Below the pieces are notes generated by a model. The model searched no databases. It saw nothing but the letters and a program-made list of their open reading frames with translations, and had not been told where the DNA came from. Shown one piece after another: positions 6,969 to 12,643 of a DNA stretch of 21,391 nucleotides (the first letter of the stretch is position 1; every line of letters begins with the position of its first letter). Position numbers and translations under genes: made by a program. The stretch lies in IMG/VR virus record IMGVR_UViG_3300006735_000320, positions 1 through 21,391 of that record. The stretch is one strand, 5' to 3'. This DNA comes from a virus.

Positions 6969-8836
6969 CAGGTTTACAATTTACATTTAATTTTAAAAAA
7001 CATATTTGGTCTTGTCCCTCAGAGTACAAAGATTTAAGTGCTTATGATGAAATAGCTATAGATTTAGAAACAAGAGATGATGGTATTAATAATAAACTTG
7101 GTGCAGGTTGGGCAACTGGTAATGGTTATGTAATTGGATTTGCTGTAGCAGTAGAAGGTTGGCAAGGTTATTATCCATTCAATCATTTGGGTGGAGGTAA
7201 CATGATACCTGAGCAAGTAAAAAATTATATGAAAGAAGTATGTGGTTTACCTAGTAGAAAAATATTTCATAATGCACAATATGATGTTGGTTGGTTACAA
7301 CAAATGGGTATACCTGTAAATGGTGAGATTGTTGATACCATGGTAGCTGCAGGTATCATAGATGAGAATAGATGGTCTTATAGTTTAAATGCATTAGCTA
7401 AAGATTATCTTGGTGAGCTAAAGTCCGAGCAAGATTTGAATGAAGCAGCTAAGGATCACGGTATTGATCCAAAGGCTGAGATGTGGAAGTTACCTGCGGA
7501 ACATGTTGGTTTTTACGCTGAACAAGATGCACGACTTACGTACCTTTTATGGCAAAGGTTTAAACCTGAAATACATAATCAAAACTTAACTACAATATGG
7601 GAATTAGAAGCAAAGCTGTTACCAATATTATTAAAGATGCGTACTAAAGGTGTGCGGGTTGATGTAGAGAAGGCTCATCAACTAAAAAAAGAGTTCCAAG
7701 CTCAGGAGAAGAAGTATCTAACAAAAATAAAACAGCTAGCAGGCAAAGAAGTAGACATATGGGCAGCAAGACAAATAGGCGAAGCCTACGACAAGTTAGG
7801 GATAGATTATCCACGTACCGACAAAACTCATGAGCCATCGTTTACTTCCAACTGGTTAGCTAATTCAAAACACGAAATATCAAAATTTATAGCACAGGCT
7901 AGAGAGATCAACAAGTTTCATGGTACATTCCTGGACTCAATATTAAAATACGAACACAATGGGAGAATACATGGCGAGATCAATCAGTTACGTAGTGACA
8001 GTGGTGGGACTGTTAGCGGCCGTTTGTCTATGGCTAATCCTAATCTTCAACAGTTACCAGCACGTAACAAAGATTTTGGACCGAAAATCAGAGGACTCTT
8101 CTTACCTGAAGAAGGATGTAGATGGGGAAGTTTTGACTATAGCCAACAAGAACCGCGAATGGTAGTACATTATGCAGCCTCTATAGGTGAAGGGTACGAA
8201 GGATCCAACGAGCTCGTAGAGGCGTACGCTAATTCAGAAACCGACTTTCACCAAACAGTAGCAGATCTAGCAGGAATAGAGCGTAAACAAGCCAAAACAA
8301 TAGGCTTAGGATTGATGTACGGAATGGGTAAAAATAAATTAGCCAACTCACTCGGATTGTCAACAGAAGAAGCATCAGCATTAATAGCCCGGTATAATCG
8401 TAAAGTTCCATTTGTAAAACTTTTATCTGATAGATGTATGAAAAAAGCAAGTGATGAGGGTGTCATTAGAACAAAAAAAGGTAGAAAATGTAGATTTGAG
8501 ATGTGGGAACCTAGGGATTTTGGCATACACCAAGCTGAAACATTTGAAAATGCATCGTCAAAATATGGTAGACAAAACATAAAAAGAGCATTTACATATA
8601 AAGCATTAAACAGATTAATACAGGGATCCGCAGCAGATCAAACAAAACAAGCAATTATAAGTTGTTATGAGGTAGGGTTTACACCTAAAATACAAATTCA
8701 TGATGAATTATGCTTTGATATAAAATCTGACGATGATATAAAAGTGATCAAGGAAACTATGGAAACATGCATGGAATTTAAAGTACCAAGTAAAGTAGAC
8801 GTAGCGTTAGGAGATGACTTTGGACAAGCTTCATAA
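6965..8836 (+). CDS. polA: Family A DNA polymerase (DNA polymerase I-like) with 3'-5' exonuclease
   Basis: The replicative polymerase, 623 aa. Exonuclease domain: Exo I DLET (Asp33, Glu35), Exo II NAQYD (Asp107), Exo III YAEQD (Tyr184, Asp188), all intact, so proofreading is expected. Polymerase domain: SGRLS (351-355), motif A DYSQQEPR (Asp391), motif B RKQAKTIGLGLMYG (440-453), motif C IHDEL near 577. There is no 5'-nuclease domain, as in other phage PolA. In motif B the residue equal to E. coli Phe762 is Leu448 (TTA at 8306-8308), a variant common in marine viral PolA. The ATG overlaps the previous stop (ATGA). It works with the primase and UvrD-like helicase of this operon. Confidence 0.96.
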   Translation: MTGLQFTFNFKKHIWSCPSEYKDLSAYDEIAIDLETRDDGINNKLGAGWATGNGYVIGFAVAVEGWQGYYPFNHLGGGNMIPEQVKNYMKEVCGLPSRKIFHNAQYDVGWLQQMGIPVNGEIVDTMVAAGIIDENRWSYSLNALAKDYLGELKSEQDLNEAAKDHGIDPKAEMWKLPAEHVGFYAEQDARLTYLLWQRFKPEIHNQNLTTIWELEAKLLPILLKMRTKGVRVDVEKAHQLKKEFQAQEKKYLTKIKQLAGKEVDIWAARQIGEAYDKLGIDYPRTDKTHEPSFTSNWLANSKHEISKFIAQAREINKFHGTFLDSILKYEHNGRIHGEINQLRSDSGGTVSGRLSMANPNLQQLPARNKDFGPKIRGLFLPEEGCRWGSFDYSQQEPRMVVHYAASIGEGYEGSNELVEAYANSETDFHQTVADLAGIERKQAKTIGLGLMYGMGKNKLANSLGLSTEEASALIARYNRKVPFVKLLSDRCMKKASDEGVIRTKKGRKCRFEMWEPRDFGIHQAETFENASSKYGRQNIKRAFTYKALNRLIQGSAADQTKQAIISCYEVGFTPKIQIHDELCFDIKSDDDIKVIKETMETCMEFKVPSKVDVALGDDFGQAS

Positions 8837-9266
8837 AAACCAAGTAGCAGGTGTTGGCTTAGTGGCCTGGCCACTATACATGGTCTTCAAGGAAAGGTTA
8901 ACACTAAAAAAATTTGACGATTTAAAAAACAAAGTACCTTTTTATCCAAACATACTAGCCAAAGATATTCAAAAAAATGGTTTATTATGCCCAATGGTTT
9001 TGAACAACAAAAATCAAATTACAGATGGTGGTGACAGATTTGAAATTTTGAAAAAGGCTGACATCAATGGAAGTCTATTTTATGTAGCCAAAAGTAAAGA
9101 AGAAGAATTTTTTTTTAAAAAATTAAATGACTTAACTTGGGATGAACATCCTGATATGTCCAAATTAATGGAGAAGTTATGGCAAGGAAAAATGAAAAAA
9201 TACACAGAGAAAGTTACTCATCTGTTCACAGAAAATGTGAAAACTGCGAATCTCAAGCAATCATAA
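8814..9266 (+). CDS. ParB/sulfiredoxin-fold N-terminal-like protein
   Basis: A 150-residue protein. The segment at about 52-98, LAKDIQKNGLLCPMVL then ITDGGDRFEILKKA, matches the ParB N-terminal pattern (a helix, G-L-x-x-P-hydrophobic run, then an I-x-D-G-x-x-R box); the Arg of the box is kept. This fold includes chromosome-partition CTPases, nucleases and IbrB. No helix-turn-helix domain follows, so it is not a full ParB. The start lies 23 bp inside polA. The C-terminal 30 residues (EKVTHLFTENVKTANLKQS) overlap the zinc-ribbon gene and may be a by-product of overprinting. A tie to the PAPS-reductase-like gene upstream is possible because such genes pair as IbrA/IbrB. Moderate confidence. Confidence 0.6.
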   Translation: MTLDKLHKNQVAGVGLVAWPLYMVFKERLTLKKFDDLKNKVPFYPNILAKDIQKNGLLCPMVLNNKNQITDGGDRFEILKKADINGSLFYVAKSKEEEFFFKKLNDLTWDEHPDMSKLMEKLWQGKMKKYTEKVTHLFTENVKTANLKQS

Positions 9267-9355
9267 TAGAAAATAAAAAATACTATTGTGCTCCTTGTGC
9301 CCTTAAAAAAGCGGGCATAAGACCCTTAACCAAATTAATGATTTATAAAAATTAA
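9179..9355 (+). CDS. 58-residue zinc-ribbon protein
   Basis: A short gene starting at ATG 9179 with GGAGA about 6-7 bases upstream. The product has two CxxC knuckles, KCENC (19-23) and CAPC (37-40), separated by 13 residues with a KYYC turn: a classic zinc ribbon. A basic tail follows (LKKAGIRPLTKLMIYKN). It overlaps the end of the ParB-like gene by 88 bp in another frame and is the last gene before the terminator. Zinc ribbons of this size often bind nucleic acid or RNA polymerase; here that is inference. Paired cysteines, Shine-Dalgarno and termination just before the hairpin make the gene convincing. Confidence 0.72.
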   Translation: MARKNEKIHRESYSSVHRKCENCESQAIIIENKKYYCAPCALKKAGIRPLTKLMIYKN

Positions 9356-9358
9356 TTT

Positions 9359-9383
9359 AAACTAGTATTTAACCAGTTTTTTT
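9359..9383. terminator. Bidirectional intrinsic terminator between convergent operons
   Basis: Arms AAACTAGT (9359-9366) and ACCAGTTT (9372-9379) enclose a 5-base loop. On the plus strand one A.C mismatch interrupts the stem, and four more T follow the arm (7 T at 9377-9383). On the minus strand the mismatch becomes a G.U pair and an A/T-rich tail with TTTTT follows. It lies exactly between the last rightward gene (stop 9355) and the last leftward gene, whose stop codon is in the loop. Confidence 0.7.
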
Positions 9384-9554
9384 AAACAATTGCTCAGCGT
9401 CTTTTACACTTTGCTCATTGATCTTAACTCTAAGACCTTTAATTTCAATATCGATCCACTTCATATCAGGGGTAACTCTGCCCTGTGCTAACGCTTGTGT
9501 TGCCCATTTGGACTCTAGCTGTAGCTTCTTCGATATTAACTCCTGTAGTGCCAT
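9369..9554 (-). CDS. Small leftward hypothetical protein
   Basis: A 61-residue, basic, helical protein (MALQELISKKLQLESKWATQ at the start, then a strand pair WIDIEIKGLRVKINEQ). Not recognised. On the minus strand AGGAG lies 7 bases upstream of the ATG, a textbook Shine-Dalgarno, which strongly supports this gene. It overlaps the 3' end of the preceding leftward gene by 89 bp in another frame. Its stop codon falls inside the bidirectional terminator, so it ends the leftward operon. Confidence 0.75.
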   Translation of the reverse strand: MALQELISKKLQLESKWATQALAQGRVTPDMKWIDIEIKGLRVKINEQSVKDAEQLFKKTG

Positions 9555-9741
9555 TGTCTAGCTCCTCATAAGTTAAATGGTATCGTCTATGTCCTCGACC
9601 AAAACCATCTGGTTCAACAGAATATTGTTTGTTATACATATTCTGTACGAAGCCCTCTATCGCAGCCTTATCGTTAACAGCGTTTACGACACTAGTAAAA
9701 TATAGTCCAGCTGCATAACATTGAAAGCGATATTGCTTCAT
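9466..9741 (-). CDS. Leftward hypothetical protein with overprinted C-terminus
   Basis: A 91-residue protein. The first 60 residues look well folded (YRFQCYAAGLYFTSVVNAVNDK... with aromatic strands and a helix AAIEGFVQNMYN). I know no family. The last 29 residues (from NGTTGVNIEE) are polar and low-complexity, and share DNA with the start of the next leftward gene, so they may be a read-on tail. There is no Shine-Dalgarno. Instead, minus-strand TTGATT (9776-9771), 17 bases, then TAAGAT (9753-9748) would start transcription at or near the A of the ATG, so translation may be leaderless. Confidence 0.65.
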   Translation of the reverse strand: MKQYRFQCYAAGLYFTSVVNAVNDKAAIEGFVQNMYNKQYSVEPDGFGRGHRRYHLTYEELDNGTTGVNIEEATARVQMGNTSVSTGQSYP

Positions 9742-9777
9742 AAGATAATCTTATCAACTTTGAGGTGTAAAATCAAG
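9740..9777 (-). promoter_or_regulatory. Leftward promoter with 15-bp palindrome on the start codon
   Basis: Minus strand: TTGATT at 9776-9771, 17-base spacer, TAAGAT at 9753-9748. A perfect palindrome ATAAGATAATCTTAT covers 9740-9754, spanning the -10 element and the first bases of the start codon. A dimeric repressor bound there would block both initiation and any leaderless translation. Both hexamers match consensus at 4 of 6 positions only. Confidence 0.4.
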
Positions 9778-10003
9778 TGTTTTTCCTGTTCTTGTCAACT
9801 ATGCAAGTAACATCAAGATAAGAAATATGGAAGCCTCTTGATGTCAAATTAAGCGCAATTTCATTGGCTTTTTCAACTTTTCGTTTTGCACATTGAGTTT
9901 CTGTATAAAAAACTATTGGGTTTTCATTTATATAAGCGCAGTGATTTGTTCCTGTTAGGGGATCAATTAAGCATAATAAACCCATTAAAAAAAATTCTGA
10001 CAT
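9773..10003 (-). CDS. Small leftward protein with N-terminal hydrophobic segment
   Basis: A 76-residue protein, first gene of the leftward set. Residues 1-14 (MSEFFLMGLLCLID) form a short hydrophobic start resembling a weak signal or membrane anchor. The rest is soluble-looking with three further Cys (CAYINENP, CAKRK, CIVDKN), possibly disulfides if exported. A helix KVEKANEIALNLTSRGF occupies the middle. Not recognised. No Shine-Dalgarno is seen: TATATT lies 5 bases before the ATG, so the mRNA is probably leaderless. It is read divergently from the 10077 gene. I am fairly sure it is real because it fills its strand between two promoters. Confidence 0.65.
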   Translation of the reverse strand: MSEFFLMGLLCLIDPLTGTNHCAYINENPIVFYTETQCAKRKVEKANEIALNLTSRGFHISYLDVTCIVDKNRKNT

Positions 10004-10008
10004 AATTT

Positions 10009-10017
10009 AATATACCA
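10009..10017 (-). promoter_or_regulatory. Leftward extended -10 promoter (leaderless start)
   Basis: On the minus strand TGGTATATT (TGn plus TATATT, an extended -10) covers 10017-10009, with no good -35. The ATG at 10003 follows after 5 bases, so transcription would begin at or near the start codon. It lies back-to-back with the rightward promoter, 12 bases away from its -35. Confidence 0.45.
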
Positions 10018-10028
10018 CAAATTTTCTC

Positions 10029-10057
10029 TTGACACAGATAAGACGATTTCCTATATT
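10029..10057 (+). promoter_or_regulatory. Strong sigma70-type rightward promoter
   Basis: TTGACA (10029-10034), exactly 17 bases, TATATT (10052-10057): consensus -35 and a 5/6 -10. The expected start site near 10064 leaves a leader of about 13 bases ending in AGGAG (10066-10070) before ATG 10077. It should drive the small-gene operon from 10077 on. Confidence 0.8.
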
Positions 10058-10076
10058 AATGGGATAGGAGAAAACA

Positions 10077-10274
10077 ATGAACTTAAAAAGCAAATCAAAA
10101 CTATTTCACGCATTAGTCGAGAAAATAGATATAGCATTGGCAACCGAACACAATTTTGATCGTATTGCTGATAAACTTAAAAACTTACATATCAAAGTAG
10201 GTGATGATTACATGAAACCATTACATACGGATTTATGTACTAAACTTGCAATCAATGAATTGGAGAGCAGATGA
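10077..10274 (+). CDS. Small hypothetical protein, first gene of the accessory operon
   Basis: A 65-residue, helix-rich protein (KLFHALVEKIDIALATEHNF, then DRIADKLKNLHIKV). Not recognised. AGGAG lies 6 bases before the ATG and directly behind a near-consensus promoter, so it should be strongly expressed, probably early in infection. Its stop overlaps the ATG of the following membrane microprotein (ATGA). No metal-binding or catalytic motif is visible. Confidence 0.75.
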   Translation: MNLKSKSKLFHALVEKIDIALATEHNFDRIADKLKNLHIKVGDDYMKPLHTDLCTKLAINELESR

Positions 10275-10366
10275 GCTGGACACAGATCGTAGTTGCTCTA
10301 CTATTTTTTGCTCTTGTATTTCCAAAGATAACATTATTACTGGTGGGCTACATATGGCTTTTCTAA
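10271..10366 (+). CDS. 31-residue single-span membrane microprotein
   Basis: A very short gene: ATG 10271 overlaps the previous stop as ATGA, with GGAG 5 bases upstream. After MSWTQ the product is almost wholly hydrophobic (IVVALLFFALVFPKI, then TLLLVGYIWLF), one long or two short membrane segments with a Pro-Lys kink at 18-19. The same 96 bases are much less protein-like in the other frame. Function unknown; membrane peptides of this kind include superinfection-exclusion and holin-modulating factors, but nothing here selects one. Coupling and Shine-Dalgarno make it likely to be translated. Confidence 0.55.
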   Translation: MSWTQIVVALLFFALVFPKITLLLVGYIWLF

Positions 10367-10539
10367 ATTCTAATTGGAAAGATAAACGTGTTGCAGCTAT
10401 CAACAGAGTAAGTTTTAGGAGGGGTTGGAGTTCTAGTGAGAATAATCCATACTTCGATCAATACACAGTAATAATGGATCCAAAAATAAAAACCAAAAAA
10501 CAAATGAAAAAGGAGTTAAGGATACATGGATATAAATAA
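10354..10539 (+). CDS. Small basic hypothetical protein
   Basis: The open frame extends upstream to 10246, but its first 36 residues are implausible and overlap the membrane microprotein. The ATG at 10354 (61 aa) has GGTGGG about 8 bases upstream and overlaps the microprotein stop by 13 bp. The product is basic and aromatic (SNWKDKRVAAINRVSFRRGW, later IMDPKIKTKKQMKKELRIHG), perhaps nucleic-acid binding. No family recognised. Confidence 0.6.
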   Translation: MAFLNSNWKDKRVAAINRVSFRRGWSSSENNPYFDQYTVIMDPKIKTKKQMKKELRIHGYK

Positions 10540-10765
10540 ATTTAAATCTGTTGCCGTAAGAAAACCTGATTATGATCTATTACAAGGACTTTGTAATGCT
10601 AAGTTCAGATCACCAGCGTCAATGATATCAAAATTAGTCAATGAATATTGTGAGTTTCAAGCAGGTAAAAATAAAATGACTGTAGAATCTTACAAACAAA
10701 AAATTTTAATTAATATAAAACCAACTAAACTAAAGAAAGCGAGGAACGGAAATGCCAGACGTTAA
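10526..10765 (+). CDS. Possible ribbon-helix-helix-like small protein
   Basis: A 79-residue basic protein. FKSVAVRKPDYDLLQGLCNA followed by SPASMISKLVNEY (30-42) has the layout of a ribbon-helix-helix regulator: a short beta strand (SVAV), helix, Ser-containing turn, second helix. A Lys-rich tail follows. This is a weak structural guess; no exact family match is claimed. AAGGAGTTAAGGA upstream supplies the Shine-Dalgarno within the preceding gene, which it overlaps by 14 bp. If correct it could regulate this operon or the divergent promoters at 10009-10057. Confidence 0.55.
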   Translation: MDINKFKSVAVRKPDYDLLQGLCNAKFRSPASMISKLVNEYCEFQAGKNKMTVESYKQKILINIKPTKLKKARNGNARR

Positions 10766-11003
10766 CTATGATCCAATGAAAGATTTAGCTGATGCTTTTA
10801 ATGGTGTGGATAATAACCTTGAGAATGAAATAACAAGACTGCGCGCAGCTAATAAAAAACTTCAGACAACTTTAAATCAAACGCAAAGAAATCTGAATGA
10901 ATTGCAGAAAAATATAAACCTTACCTGTAGTAAAGTTCTAGATATTTTAAGAGATGGTCAAGAATATGGTCATATAGAAGATTATACGGAGATAAAAAAA
11001 TGA
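10752..11003 (+). CDS. Coiled-coil small protein
   Basis: An 83-residue acidic protein whose residues 22-62 form a long heptad helix (ENEITRLRAANKKLQTTLNQ continuing through LNELQKNINL), a clear coiled coil likely to dimerise. The tail, VLDILRDGQEYGHIEDYTEI, is a short second helix. GAGGAACGGA precedes the ATG. It overlaps its upstream neighbour by 14 bp and the next by ATGA. It could be a scaffold or inhibitor-type protein; no specific function is visible. Confidence 0.7.
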   Translation: MPDVNYDPMKDLADAFNGVDNNLENEITRLRAANKKLQTTLNQTQRNLNELQKNINLTCSKVLDILRDGQEYGHIEDYTEIKK

Positions 11004-11254
11004 TGTCCGATAAGGATTGTATAGATTTTAACAATTATCTTGATGATTTGAAGACAGGAGTTAGAGAAATAAAAGTAGATAATTATATTAGATACCATGT
11101 TCACTCTGTAAAAGGTGGCCATGATATTACTATCGTGACAGGCGATGAAAAAGATCTTAAAAATGTCGTAGCACAGAAGTTCATGTGTCGATGGCCTGTA
11201 GGTAGAAACCCAAGAACAAAACCCTTTACACATGCCAAAGAAAAAGATAAATAA
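11000..11254 (+). CDS. Small hypothetical protein
   Basis: An 84-residue protein beginning at an ATGATG pair that overlaps the previous stop. An acidic N-terminus (DKDCIDFNNYLDDLK) leads into a beta-rich core (IKVDNYIRYHVHSV, HDITIVTGDE) and a basic tail. Not recognised. The position in an unbroken chain of overlapping genes supports translation. No Shine-Dalgarno is visible beyond A-rich sequence, so it probably depends on coupling. Confidence 0.65.
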   Translation: MMSDKDCIDFNNYLDDLKTGVREIKVDNYIRYHVHSVKGGHDITIVTGDEKDLKNVVAQKFMCRWPVGRNPRTKPFTHAKEKDK

Positions 11255-11492
11255 AAAGAATATGAAATTTAGTGAACCTTACAAGATTTGTAGGAATTGC
11301 AACGGAAATGGATATGTAAGAATTATACCCTATTCTGAGACGCAAACCTGCAAAGAGTGTAAAGGAGCAGGTCACTTTGAGAATGAAAAAATAACCACGA
11401 ACCAAGAACCAGCAATAGACAACGAGTTTTTATTTAAGCTGTTAGATCTAATTAAGGAGTTCATTCGTGGCAAAAAAAGAACAATCCACTAA
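11232..11492 (+). CDS. DnaJ-type CxxCxGxG zinc-finger small protein
   Basis: An 86-residue protein with two CxxCxGxG modules: CRNCNGNG (20-27) and CKECKGAG (40-47), separated by 12 residues. This is half of the four-repeat zinc region of DnaJ, enough to bind one zinc. There is no J domain, so it is not a co-chaperone. The C-terminus (NEFLFKLLDLIKEFIRGKK) is an amphipathic helix. The start at 11232 overlaps the previous gene by 23 bp; ATG 11262 (76 aa) is equally possible and loses only a Lys-rich leader. Such mini-fingers in phages may bind nucleic acid or proteins; the target is unknown. Confidence 0.75.
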   Translation: MPKKKINKKNMKFSEPYKICRNCNGNGYVRIIPYSETQTCKECKGAGHFENEKITTNQEPAIDNEFLFKLLDLIKEFIRGKKRTIH

Positions 11493-11730
11493 TCAATTCT
11501 TAGAAGCACTTAAAATTCTAGCAAACAAACTAGATAAAAAACAGTACAATAAGGTAACTAGTATTATGTTTCGTCTGTATATGGGCGATAAGATTGGTTA
11601 TCGAAGTACTTTTGATCCACAGGTCATGGCTGATATTAATGCTGTATGGCAATTTGGCAGAGAAAAAAAAGTAGAAAAGAAAGCTAAACTTTACAAATTA
11701 AAGATCATAAGGGGTGGAAAAAATGAGTAA
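11467..11730 (+). CDS. Small basic helical protein with GTG start
   Basis: The start is GTG at 11467, fixed by AAGGAG at 11453-11458 (8-base spacing). The 87-residue product is helical and basic (NQFLEALKILANKLDKKQYN, MADINAVWQFGREKKVEKKA). I know no family. It overlaps the zinc-finger gene by 26 bp and the next gene by 8 bp. The Lys-rich C-terminus suggests nucleic-acid or ribosome contact, which is inference only. Confidence 0.7.
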   Translation: MAKKEQSTNQFLEALKILANKLDKKQYNKVTSIMFRLYMGDKIGYRSTFDPQVMADINAVWQFGREKKVEKKAKLYKLKIIRGGKNE

Positions 11731-11929
11731 GAGTCGTTACACTATAGAGATGTCGTTAAAAGATCATTTAATACCAGATTCAGGAAAGTATGCTGGTGAG
11801 GATATTCATAAGGTCATTGATGATGTACATACTGATTATGAGGACTCAAAAAACAAAAGAAGAAATATAGAATTAACTATTTACTATCGTGACTTACTCT
11901 CTTTCCTTATTAAAAATTATGGGCACTAG
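11723..11929 (+). CDS. Small acidic hypothetical protein
   Basis: A GTG at 11714 also opens this frame, but AAGGGGTGG at 11709-11717 is placed for the ATG at 11723, giving 68 residues. The product is acidic in its middle (EDIHKVIDDVHTDYEDSKN) with a C-terminal strand-helix (IELTIYYRDLLSFLIKNYGH). Not recognised. It overlaps both neighbours by 8-11 bp, so translation is coupled through this part of the operon. Confidence 0.65.
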   Translation: MSKSRYTIEMSLKDHLIPDSGKYAGEDIHKVIDDVHTDYEDSKNKRRNIELTIYYRDLLSFLIKNYGH

Positions 11930-12350
11930 TATTGCTTCGCAGCTATTGCAATCAGATGTAAATCCAGACACTAAACTTTGGAGAGGCGTATTGTGTAATG
12001 CAATTGAGGACGCACAACAAAAATCACAAGAACGTAAACCCTCGATTTTTAAGTGTGATGCACACGAATGGATCATGAGTAATGTAACTGACTTTCATCA
12101 AGTATGTTATTACGCAGGTTTTGAACCTGAAGTCGTAAAAGAAAAATATAAAGTTGCTATCATGAGAGGCGATATTCAATTCTCTCCACGCAATTTTGCT
12201 TGGAAAAAATATTCACAACAATTTACTAAATACAGAAAATGCAAGGATCCAGAATCAAAATCATACCATCGTAAACATCTAGAACATTTAAGAAAATGTG
12301 TTGATTTGTGTACAACTGTTTTTATATCGAATTTAGTTACTTCCCTATAA
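11919..12350 (+). CDS. Conserved phage hypothetical protein (LWRGVxxxAIEDA type)
   Basis: The frame is open from a GTG at 11889, but the ATG at 11919 fits the 11-bp overlap pattern and gives 143 residues. The motif DTKLWRGVLCNAIEDAQQ, then AHEWIMSNVTDFHQVCYYAGFEPEVV, matches a phage family I know only as hypothetical: W-R-x-V...A-I-x-D-A, a W-x-x-S element, then an x-C-x-x-A-G-x-x-P-x-x-V helix that may be helix-turn-helix-like. The tail (KKYSQQFTKYRKCKDPESKS onward) is basic and Cys-bearing. It is the last gene of the operon; a hairpin begins 5 bases after its stop. Confidence 0.75.
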   Translation: MGTSIASQLLQSDVNPDTKLWRGVLCNAIEDAQQKSQERKPSIFKCDAHEWIMSNVTDFHQVCYYAGFEPEVVKEKYKVAIMRGDIQFSPRNFAWKKYSQQFTKYRKCKDPESKSYHRKHLEHLRKCVDLCTTVFISNLVTSL

Positions 12351-12430
12351 ACGAAAAGGGCCAGCACAGTCTCCCGGTCTGGCCCTTCTCCAACTAACTT
12401 AGAAAGAAATAATTACGGAACGTAATTATA
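12346..12430 (-). ncRNA. Candidate leftward small RNA (5' hairpin plus terminator hairpin)
   Basis: On the minus strand TTGACT (12465-12460), 17 bases, TATCTA (12442-12437) predicts a start near 12430. The transcript would open at once with a perfect hairpin (9-bp stem ATAATTACG/CGTAATTAT, 3-base loop, 12429-12409), pass a 21-base linker, and end at a 9-bp GC-rich hairpin (12387-12356) followed by TTCGTTTAT. That is a complete RNA of about 85 bases with no reading frame. The weak -10 (3/6) is the main doubt. Confidence 0.35.
12356..12387 (-). terminator. GC-rich hairpin, terminator-like, best oriented leftward
   Basis: Perfect arms AAGGGCCAG (12356-12364) and CTGGCCCTT (12379-12387) enclose a 14-base loop. 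Rightward the arm is followed by CTCCAAC, no T-run. Leftward it continues as CCCTTTTCGTTTAT, a usable U-tract. It begins 6 bases after the stop of the 11919 gene, so it may also stabilise the 3' end of the rightward mRNA. Confidence 0.55.
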
Positions 12431-12502
12431 AAATCTTAGATAGTAGTTCTATTGAAATAAGTCAAGTCATTTTTCCTCCTATGTTAGATAAGGGAGCATA
12501 AT

Positions 12503-12583
12503 ATGAAAAACAAATCATACCTGGTCACAGTATCGTGGTGCGTCATTGATGTCAAAGTAATAATTACTTTAGAATCGTTCTAA
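12503..12583 (+). CDS. Possible 26-residue peptide
   Basis: ATG 12503 follows AAGGGAG with 6-base spacing, an excellent Shine-Dalgarno in otherwise noncoding DNA. The 26-residue product begins MKNKSYLVTVSWCVIDVKVI, beta-like with one Cys and one Trp. Its DNA includes the 17-base palindrome 12554-12570, so it could instead be a leader or control element. I recognise nothing in it; only the ribosome-binding site argues for translation. Confidence 0.3.
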   Translation: MKNKSYLVTVSWCVIDVKVIITLESF

Positions 12584-12643
12584 ATTAGTATTTACCCACT
12601 GAACGGGATCGGTAGGTTAAAAAGCCAATAAACACGTGACACG

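Noticed and set aside
8229-8580. Minus-strand frames opposite the polymerase active site
   Set aside because: They oppose highly conserved polymerase motifs and show no ribosome-binding site or family features.
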